Both the position numbers and the translations under genes were made by a program. Below are positions 1 to 5,146 of a stretch of 5,146 nucleotides of DNA, in pieces; positions within the stretch are counted from its first letter, which is position 1, and each line of letters opens with the position of its first letter. The notes under the pieces are model-generated. The model saw only the letters and a list, made by a program, of their open reading frames with translations. It was not told the origin of the DNA and made no database searches. The DNA comes from Draconibacterium sp. (GTDB lineage Bacteria > Bacteroidota > Bacteroidia > Bacteroidales > Prolixibacteraceae): the NCBI GenBank assembly GCA_015493625.1, contig WGCT01000154.1, forward strand, positions 1-5,146, read 5' to 3'.

Positions 1-870
1 ATAAAATATAATATAGGATTTACAATTTCAGACTGGAAAGGTAAAATTACCAAGTTTGATAATCCGACCAAATCACTTTCAAAAGCATTCTACGAAGGAC
101 AGGTTATTGGTGAAATATGGGGATACGAGACCGTGGGCTTGTTCAAGACACAGGAGGAGATTGATGCCGCAGCCGACCATACACCTCTGGGAGCCGGTAA
201 CCTTGTAGCTCCGGGAGATGTGCATTATGCCGACTTAAACAACGATGGAGAAATAACTATTGGGGAGAATACGGTAGATAAACCCGGCGACAGGAAAATA
301 ATTGGTAACCGTACTCCACGATATAGTTATGGTATCAGGGGAGGTATGGAATGGAAAGGGTTTGATTTTAACTTCTTTTTTCAAGGGGTAGCAAAAAGAG
401 ACTTTTGGTTAACTGGACCACTCGTATTTGGTGGTATAGGTGGTTATGGAAATGTTATTGTTACCGATGAGCTATATAATAATGTTTGGAGCGACGGGAC
501 AAGTGGCATCCCTGAGAACCGTGATGCATTTTATTTCAGGCCAAGCGAATATGCAGTTGTTAGCCGAAACAGCCAGGTGCAAACACGTTACCTGCAAAAC
601 GCTGCCTATTTACGCCTGAAAAATGTTACAATCGGTTATTCCCTGCCTAATTCCCTAATGGATAAAATAGGTATTGCCGGATGCAGGGTTTTTGTGTCGG
701 GTGAGAACTTGCTCACTTTTACAAAACTAAGATCTAATTTCGACCCGGAGGTGTTGATTCCCAATGAATCAAGCCAGAGTTCTGTAAATCCATCTTCCGG
801 TTCATTTTATTCAGGCAAAGCTTACCCTTTATCAAAGCGTTTGTCGGTTGGTATTAATGTAAGTTTTTAA
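1..870 (+). CDS. SusC/RagA-type TonB-dependent outer-membrane transporter, C-terminal part (5' end outside window)
   Basis: Reading frame 1 is open from the first base to the TAA at 868-870 and gives 289 residues. SusC-like proteins are usually about 1000 residues, so only the last third or less is present: the final barrel strands, without signal peptide, carboxypeptidase-like domain or plug. Recognisable family segments are GEIWGYETVGLF (about residues 38-49), the Asp/Asn-rich loop DLNNDGEI (78-85, resembling an EF-hand calcium loop and common in SusC proteins), GDRKIIGNRTPRYSYGI (about 96-112), YLRLKNVTIGYSLP (about 198-211) and FVSGENLLTF (about 231-240). The chain ends in SVGINVSF, whose terminal Phe fits a BAM-assembled beta-barrel. 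In this family the protein imports oligosaccharides across the outer membrane using TonB-ExbBD energy, with SusD as its lid. The susD-like gene starts 27 bases downstream, so the two are almost certainly co-transcribed. The GTG at 133 is an internal codon, not a start. The substrate cannot be read from this fragment. Confidence 0.95.
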   Translation: MKYNIGFTISDWKGKITKFDNPTKSLSKAFYEGQVIGEIWGYETVGLFKTQEEIDAAADHTPLGAGNLVAPGDVHYADLNNDGEITIGENTVDKPGDRKIIGNRTPRYSYGIRGGMEWKGFDFNFFFQGVAKRDFWLTGPLVFGGIGGYGNVIVTDELYNNVWSDGTSGIPENRDAFYFRPSEYAVVSRNSQVQTRYLQNAAYLRLKNVTIGYSLPNSLMDKIGIAGCRVFVSGENLLTFTKLRSNFDPEVLIPNESSQSSVNPSSGSFYSGKAYPLSKRLSVGINVSF

Positions 871-897
871 TTTAAAACACCTTAAATTTTTAATATT

Positions 898-2553
898 ATG
901 AATAATAAAATAATATATATGTTCTTTCTTCTTACAGTATTTGCATTAAATGGCTGTAATGATGATTTTTTAGAACGATTGCCGGAAACCAGTATTGTAG
1001 AAGGGAATTTCTGGAATACGGAGAGTGACCTGATAACATATAATAATCAACTGTATGCCATGTATTTTAGTGATAAAGGTTTTGGCAATAGTGCTGTTAT
1101 GTTAACTGCTGATAATATTAGTGATAACTCATTTGCTGCTTCTCCGAGTGATGTTCGCTTAGGGATCAATACACCTGACAATCCCGGCAAATCGAATTGG
1201 AATTGGAGACTGATAAGAAATATCAATGTTTTTCTTGAAAAATATAAAAACACGAAAATTGATGAATCGGTTCAAAATAAGTATGCTGCCGAAGCAAGGT
1301 TATTAAGGGCACTGGATTACTATGATAAAGTAAAATTGTATGGAGATTTGCCATTAATCGACAGGGTATTGTCGGAAGATGATGAATTGCTTTCTGCCCC
1401 ACAATCAAGCAGAAATGATATTGTTAATTTTATTATGGACGACTTGGATTTTGCAGTACAATGGCTTCCTGAAAAAGCACCCAAAGGAAGATTTAACAAA
1501 AATATTGCACTGGCCTATAAGGCTCGTATTACCCTTCATGAAGGCACATTCAGGAAATATCATGGCTTGGGAGGGGAAACACCATTTTTGCAAAATGCAG
1601 CAGATGCAGCCAATGCGGTTATCGAAAGTGGCAAGTATAAAATTGAAACATCAAAAAGTTATTTTTCCTTATTTAATTCCATTAACCTGGCAGGCAACAA
1701 AGAGGTTATATTTTATAAGGATTATGATCCAACATTAAGCCTTTATCATAATGTCGCAAACTTTATTATCTATCCATTTGGAACATCTTTCTCCGGGACC
1801 AAAAGCCTGATTAACGATTATCTTTGTACCGATGGGCTTCCCATTTCTAAGAGCCCTTTGTACATGGGCGATGATAGTATTGCAAACGAATTTGCTAACA
1901 GGGATAATCGGTTAAACTGTACATTTGCTTTACCCAATGATCCTCGTTTTAGCTATTTCATGGGTGATAAAATTTATTTGAATTCATCACCTACCAGCAT
2001 TGGGGTAACAGCATGCCCTTCCGGTTATCAGGTTGTTAAGTTTTTTAACGAAGAGCAGGCTGCAACTGTCGCTTATGGGCAGGCATTTCTTGATGCACCA
2101 TTAATTAGATATGCCGAAGTGTTACTGATTTATGCCGAAGCAAAGGCAGAGTTGGGATCTCTCACCCAATCGGATATTGATAAATCTATTAATTTACTGA
2201 GAGCCAAAGCAGGAGTTGCTAACATGACTCTTGCCAGAGCTACAATAAGTGAAATTAGGAGGGAAAGGCGTGTTGAACTTGCATTTGAAGGAATGCGTTA
2301 CGATGACCTGATGCGTTGGAAACAAGGAGCATTGTTAGCTCAACCCGTATTAGGTTTAAAATTTAATGCAAATGATATTGCAGATTACGATAAATATGTG
2401 GTTGGGAAGGATATATTTTTGGATGAAAATGGCTATATTAAGTCAAACCAGACATATAGTTTTGATGAAAGTAAGAATTATTACTTCCCTATACCGGTTA
2501 ATGAATTATCATTAAATCCAAACCTGGTGCAAACGCAGGGTTGGGGAGAATAA
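898..2553 (+). CDS. SusD/RagB-family surface glycan-binding lipoprotein
   Basis: This is a complete 551-residue protein, within the usual SusD-like range. It has a short signal peptide: Lys4, a hydrophobic stretch 5-17, and the lipobox LNGC with Cys20 as the lipidation site. Asn-Asp-Asp follows Cys20; acidic residues just after the cysteine are typical of Bacteroidota lipoproteins exported to the cell surface. The N-terminal half shows the family's TPR-like helices, with NWNWRLIRNINVFLEKY (100-116), EARLLRALDYYDKVKLYGDLPL (132-153, the classic R-R-Y-YGD-PL pattern) and NIALAYKARITLHEGTFRKY (202-221). The C-terminal half has LIRYAEVLLIYAEAKAELG (402-420) and RRERRVELAFEGMRYDDLMRW (454-474). 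The protein ends with the family signature NPNLVQTQGW (540-549). It should sit over the SusC channel and bind the incoming glycan. The start is preceded by an A/T-rich leader without a clear Shine-Dalgarno, as is usual in Bacteroidota. Glycan specificity is not predictable, because binding residues vary between SusD proteins. Confidence 0.96.
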   Translation: MNNKIIYMFFLLTVFALNGCNDDFLERLPETSIVEGNFWNTESDLITYNNQLYAMYFSDKGFGNSAVMLTADNISDNSFAASPSDVRLGINTPDNPGKSNWNWRLIRNINVFLEKYKNTKIDESVQNKYAAEARLLRALDYYDKVKLYGDLPLIDRVLSEDDELLSAPQSSRNDIVNFIMDDLDFAVQWLPEKAPKGRFNKNIALAYKARITLHEGTFRKYHGLGGETPFLQNAADAANAVIESGKYKIETSKSYFSLFNSINLAGNKEVIFYKDYDPTLSLYHNVANFIIYPFGTSFSGTKSLINDYLCTDGLPISKSPLYMGDDSIANEFANRDNRLNCTFALPNDPRFSYFMGDKIYLNSSPTSIGVTACPSGYQVVKFFNEEQAATVAYGQAFLDAPLIRYAEVLLIYAEAKAELGSLTQSDIDKSINLLRAKAGVANMTLARATISEIRRERRVELAFEGMRYDDLMRWKQGALLAQPVLGLKFNANDIADYDKYVVGKDIFLDENGYIKSNQTYSFDESKNYYFPIPVNELSLNPNLVQTQGWGE

Positions 2554-2578
2554 TCATACATTAGCATTTATTTCAATT

Positions 2579-2615
2579 TAAAAAGCCACGTCCTTCGGGC
2601 AGGCGTGGCTTTTTA
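2579..2615 (+). terminator. Strong Rho-independent-type hairpin, probably bidirectional
   Basis: The left arm TAAAAAGCCACG (2579-2590) pairs perfectly with the right arm CGTGGCTTTTTA (2604-2615), a 12-bp stem. The 13-base loop contains CC-TTCG-GG (2592-2599), a stable UUCG-type mini-hairpin. The right arm ends in five T, and the left arm begins with five A, so the reverse strand also reads as a hairpin followed by T. It starts 25 bases after the susD-like stop codon, and its place and shape fit termination of the susC-susD transcript. Some read-through into the sulfatase gene is possible. Confidence 0.85.
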
Positions 2616-2670
2616 CTTTCAAGCAACTTGGCAGACAATAAATAATAAATTATACCAATTAAAGATTAAA

Positions 2671-4188
2671 ATGAAACATAATCAGTTACTGTTATCGGTT
2701 AGGATAGCAAGTATATTTTTACTTTTAAATGTGATTCAGGGTTGCGTAAAAACTAAAATTACGGAAAAGCCAAATATCCTGTTCTTGTTTTCCGATGATC
2801 AACGGGCTGATGCATTAGGGGCTGCCGGCAATCCCTACATCAAAACCCCAAATATTGACCGGTTAGCTCAAAGCGGCATACGTTTCACCAATGCATATGT
2901 AATGGGCTCAAACCGTGGGGCAGTATGTGCTCCCAGCCGTGCCATGCTGATGAGCGGAAAAAGCCTGTTCCATGTTTACGACAAGCTGGATGGCATAACA
3001 ACCATGCCAAAGTATTTCAGCCGGTTTGGCTATGAAACCTTCGGGACAGGCAAATGGCACAATAATGCCAATACATTTGAAGCATCGTTCCAGAAAGGGA
3101 AGAATGTTTTTATTGGTGGTATGTGTGACCATTTTAATGTGCCGTGCCGTAATTTAGGACAGGATGGAAAATTATCTGAGCCAATTACGAAAGGGTACTC
3201 AGCGGATATTTTTGCAGAAGCAGCGATTGATTTTATAAATGAATACGCACGCAATAAAAAAGATCATCCTTTCTTTTGTTATGTTGCTTTTACTGCACCA
3301 CACGACCCGCGTTCGCCACGGGAAAATTATATCGGAATGTATCCTGATGAATCCATCCCGGTACCGGGGAACTTTAAAGGGCTACACCCTTTTGAGTTCG
3401 ACAATTTAAATATCAGGGACGAAACCCTTTGCCCCTGGCCACGAACCCCGGAATTAATACAGGCTTCGTTGGCTGACTATTATTCGATGATCTCGCATGT
3501 TGACGATAAAGTGGGGGAAATTATCGAAACCCTAAAGAAAAATGGTTTGTATGAAAATACGATTATTATATATTCATCCGATAACGGGTTGGCTATAGGT
3601 AGCCATGGTTTACTGGGTAAACAAAACTTATACGAACATAGCACAAAAGTCCCACTGATATTGAGTGGCCCCGGTATCCCAAAAAAAGATGTAACCGATG
3701 CATTGGTATATCTTTTCGATGTGTTCCCCGGTCTTTGCGATTTAAGTAATTTACCTGCCCCTGAAGGAATTGACGGTAAAGATATTGCCCCCGTAATTAA
3801 GGGCAAATCAGATAAAGTGCGAAACTCGCTATATACTGCGTACCGAAATACAGCACGGGCTGTCCGCACAAAAGACTGGAAACTAATCCGCTACCCACAG
3901 CGGGATTATTCGCAACTATTCAACCTGAAGGAAGACCCGCTGGAGATTAATAACCTTGCTGCTAATCCAAAATACAAAAGCAAAGTTGCTGAAATGATGG
4001 GGTTATTAGAAAAGTGGCACACTACAACCAATGATACAGCAACATTAAAACCTGCAATAATTTTGCCGTTGGAGTATGACTATACAAAATTAAAACAAAC
4101 AATAGATCCCCGCCAGCCTGAATATGTCCTTAACAGGTTTTTTAAAAATGTGAACAGAAAGGAAATAAGCAAGGTAACAGAACATTAA
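2671..4188 (+). CDS. Type I (formylglycine-dependent) sulfatase, predicted lipoprotein
   Basis: The protein has 505 residues from the ATG at 2671. An upstream in-frame GTG at 2605 would add 22 residues in front of the signal peptide and lies inside the terminator stem, so it was not used. Residues 1-25 form a lipoprotein signal with a hydrophobic core at 12-22 and VIQGC, Cys25 being the lipidation site. The alkaline-phosphatase-like sulfatase fold follows. FSDDQR (40-45) supplies metal-binding aspartates 42 and 43. CAPSR (86-90) is the CxPSR motif whose Cys86 is converted to formylglycine, followed by AMLMSG where Thr-Gly is more usual. GTGKWH (125-130) and TAPHD (208-212) supply likely active-site Lys128, His130 and His211. 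SSDNG (302-306) gives metal-binding Asp304 and Asn305. SHGLLGKQNLYEHSTKVPLI (311-330) gives His312 and Lys317. The C-terminal subdomain shows VRTKDWKLIRYP (398-409) and LFNLKEDPLEINNLA (416-430), then a tail of about 55 residues. Its likely role is to remove sulfate esters from the glycan handled by the adjacent SusCD pair. Maturation needs a formylglycine-forming enzyme (anSME type) encoded elsewhere. The sulfatase subfamily and substrate cannot be assigned by eye. Confidence 0.94.
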   Translation: MKHNQLLLSVRIASIFLLLNVIQGCVKTKITEKPNILFLFSDDQRADALGAAGNPYIKTPNIDRLAQSGIRFTNAYVMGSNRGAVCAPSRAMLMSGKSLFHVYDKLDGITTMPKYFSRFGYETFGTGKWHNNANTFEASFQKGKNVFIGGMCDHFNVPCRNLGQDGKLSEPITKGYSADIFAEAAIDFINEYARNKKDHPFFCYVAFTAPHDPRSPRENYIGMYPDESIPVPGNFKGLHPFEFDNLNIRDETLCPWPRTPELIQASLADYYSMISHVDDKVGEIIETLKKNGLYENTIIIYSSDNGLAIGSHGLLGKQNLYEHSTKVPLILSGPGIPKKDVTDALVYLFDVFPGLCDLSNLPAPEGIDGKDIAPVIKGKSDKVRNSLYTAYRNTARAVRTKDWKLIRYPQRDYSQLFNLKEDPLEINNLAANPKYKSKVAEMMGLLEKWHTTTNDTATLKPAIILPLEYDYTKLKQTIDPRQPEYVLNRFFKNVNRKEISKVTEH

Positions 4189-4234
4189 TTTTTATCCAAT
4201 TCAATATTACAATACTTCGTTAAATTTTTGTTTC

Positions 4235-4258
4235 TCGCAAAGCCGCAAAGTCGCAAAG
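4235..4258 (+). repeat. Three tandem octamers of CGCAAAG type
   Basis: The units are TCGCAAAG (4235-4242), CCGCAAAG (4243-4250) and TCGCAAAG (4251-4258); only the first base differs. They begin 46 bases after the sulfatase stop, in non-coding DNA. Short CGCAAAG-type tandem runs recur between genes in many Bacteroidota genomes as I recall them, so this is probably a copy or remnant of a dispersed intergenic repeat. Its function is unknown. Confidence 0.7.
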
Positions 4259-4298
4259 GTCTGATTTTTAGCAAATTACGACAATCACTTTGTGTCTT
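4248..4298 (+). other. Possible weak hairpin formed by the last CGCAAAG unit
   Basis: AAG-T-CGCAAAG (4248-4258) can pair with CTTTGTG-T-CTT (4288-4298). This gives ten pairs including one G-U, with one T-T mismatch and a 29-base loop. No T-run follows, so it is not a canonical terminator. It is the only foldable candidate seen downstream of the sulfatase gene, and the long loop and imperfect stem make it doubtful. Confidence 0.3.
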
Positions 4299-4341
4299 GT
4301 AATTCTCTGTTTATGAGATGTTTATAAAAATGTACCGAACC

Positions 4342-4373
4342 ATTTAACTTTTAAAAATTTAATTTTATCTTTG
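4342..4373 (+). promoter_or_regulatory. Bacteroidota-type promoter candidate for the oxidoreductase gene
   Basis: TATCTTTG at 4366-4373 is an exact match to the Bacteroidota primary-sigma -7 consensus TAnnTTTG. About 20 bases upstream, where the -33 TTTG box would lie, the sequence is only ATTTAAC (4342-4348), a partial match. Transcription would begin near 4380 and leave a leader of about 57 bases before the ATG at 4437. The site lies well after the sulfatase stop, which supports separate transcription of the last gene. Confidence 0.5.
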
Positions 4374-4436
4374 AACGGTAAGAAAAATACATGTTGTATA
4401 AAATAAGCTTGTGAAATTTAACACAAAGAGATATAA

Positions 4437-5146
4437 ATGAGTAATACTGGTAAAGTCCTATATAATTGGCCAAATAGCGATTTGGAAAGCTCGCAGATAT
4501 TCAGCGACGCCTCACAACTGGAGAATATGCCTTACGACATCGCTATCATTGGAGCCGGAGTAGTGGGAACAGCGTTAGCCTATAAGTTATCGCAATACAA
4601 ACTGAAAATAGTCCTTATAGATAGTAATTTCGATGTTGGAGAAGGGACAAGCAAAGGGAGCAGCGCAATTATCCATACCGGTTTTGATGCTCCGGTTGAC
4701 ACACTGGAATCGGAACTGGTAACTAAAGCAGCTCTGAAATGGCCAAAACTGGCACAAAAGCTAAAAATCCCCCTGGAGAAATGCGGGGCCATGGTTATTG
4801 CTATTGATGAAGAACAGGAAGCACAGTTGGAAAAAATCTATAATAAAGGCATTAAAAACGGTGTTCAGGATATAAAAAGACTGAATGCAGAAGAGGTCAG
4901 GGAATTAGAACCTAATGTATCGCCCAATGTTAGAGGAGGGATTGAGGTACCGCGTGAATCAATAGCAGACCCGTTTAGCACGTCGGTTGCATTTTCGGAG
5001 GTGGCACTGCAAAACGGAACAGACATTCTACTTGGCGTTGAAGTCGCCGGGTTTGAGGATTTGGGAGATGCTATAAAGACAATTGTTACCGCCGACAATC
5101 ATAAAATAAAAACAAAAATTATTGTTAATGTTGCCGGACTTGGAAG
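4437..5146 (+). CDS. FAD-dependent oxidoreductase, DAO superfamily, GlpA-like (3' end outside window)
   Basis: The frame is open from the ATG at 4437 to the window end, giving 236 residues with no stop. A TAA at 4434-4436 directly before the ATG excludes an earlier start. Residues 33-62 form a Rossmann beta-alpha-beta unit for FAD: YDIAIIGAGVVGTALAYKLS has the dinucleotide motif Gly39-x-Gly41-x-x-Gly44, and the second strand ends at Asp62 (IVLID). GTSKGSSAIIHTGFDAP (70-86) resembles the segment after the FAD site in GlpA-like and L-2-hydroxyglutarate-oxidase-like proteins. Further family-like segments are KCGAMVIA (115-122), RLNAEEVRELEPNV (148-161) and GGIEVPRESIADPF (167-180). NVAGLG (231-236) is the strand that usually contacts FAD again. 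The likely reaction is oxidation of a small hydroxy or amino compound such as glycerol 3-phosphate; the exact substrate is open. The first 30 residues precede the Rossmann fold, and Met31 (ATG at 4527) is an alternative start. The gene appears to have its own promoter and no evident role in glycan uptake. Confidence 0.88.
   Translation, partial: MSNTGKVLYNWPNSDLESSQIFSDASQLENMPYDIAIIGAGVVGTALAYKLSQYKLKIVLIDSNFDVGEGTSKGSSAIIHTGFDAPVDTLESELVTKAALKWPKLAQKLKIPLEKCGAMVIAIDEEQEAQLEKIYNKGIKNGVQDIKRLNAEEVRELEPNVSPNVRGGIEVPRESIADPFSTSVAFSEVALQNGTDILLGVEVAGFEDLGDAIKTIVTADNHKIKTKIIVNVAGLG

Noticed and set aside
1379..1738. 119-residue open frame on the + strand
   Set aside because: It lies entirely inside the susD-like gene in another frame, and its translation resembles no family and has biased composition.
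2614..2621. Promoter -7 box for the sulfatase (TACTTTCA)
   Set aside because: It lacks the final TG of TAnnTTTG, overlaps the terminator end and has no upstream -33 box.
2605..2670. GTG start at 2605 giving a 527-residue sulfatase
   Set aside because: The codon lies in the right arm of the terminator stem, and the extra 22 residues would sit in front of a normal lipoprotein signal peptide starting at ATG 2671.
3480..3869. 129-residue open frame on the - strand
   Set aside because: It is antisense to the well-supported sulfatase gene and shows no recognisable domain or start signal.
4223..4230. Second -7-like box (AATTTTTG) after the sulfatase
   Set aside because: It has a mismatch at the important T of TA and lies over 200 bases from the next start; the exact match at 4366-4373 is better placed.
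4189..4436. Small gene, tRNA, riboswitch or CRISPR in the intergenic region
   Set aside because: I see no open frame with a coding look, no cloverleaf and no spaced repeats; the CGCAAAG units are directly adjacent with no spacers, so they are not a CRISPR array.
4580..5098. Two - strand open frames (4580-4792 and 4865-5098)
   Set aside because: Both are antisense to the oxidoreductase, whose + strand frame has clear FAD-binding motifs. Their translations are low-complexity Ser/Leu-rich.
1..5146. A novel defence or mobile system
   Set aside because: All four long coding regions belong to familiar families, and no transposase, integrase, toxin-antitoxin or nuclease genes are visible.

Overview
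The window looks like a piece of a Bacteroidota chromosome (AT-rich, Bacteroidales/Cytophagales-like; the genus cannot be told from here). The main reasons are a SusC/SusD-type outer-membrane glycan uptake pair, AT-rich start regions without strong Shine-Dalgarno sites, and a perfect match to the Bacteroidota -7 promoter box (TAnnTTTG).

Layout, all on the + strand. Positions 1-870 hold the C-terminal 289 residues of a SusC/RagA-type TonB-dependent outer-membrane transporter; the gene begins before the window. After a 27-base gap comes a complete SusD/RagB-type glycan-binding lipoprotein (898-2553). A strong hairpin terminator at 2579-2615 separates this pair from a complete type I (formylglycine-dependent) sulfatase with a lipoprotein signal (start 2671, end 4188). 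A 248-base intergenic region (4189-4436) follows. It carries three tandem CGCAAAG-type octamers, a possible weak hairpin and a promoter-like box. The last gene, starting at 4437, is an FAD-dependent oxidoreductase of the DAO/GlpA-like superfamily and is cut by the window end.

The first three genes read as the end of a polysaccharide utilisation locus. SusD would capture a glycan at the cell surface, SusC would import it with TonB energy, and the sulfatase would remove sulfate esters so that glycosidases encoded elsewhere can act. A sulfated target glycan (algal or host type) is therefore inferred, but no glycoside hydrolase, lyase or regulator in the window identifies it. The oxidoreductase appears to be a separate transcription unit with no evident link to the locus.

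Nothing here amounts to a clearly undescribed system. The points that merit a second look are the regulatory and repeat structures between genes, the localisation signals, the extra sulfatase tail and the start of the oxidoreductase. There is no gene-free stretch longer than 300 bases.
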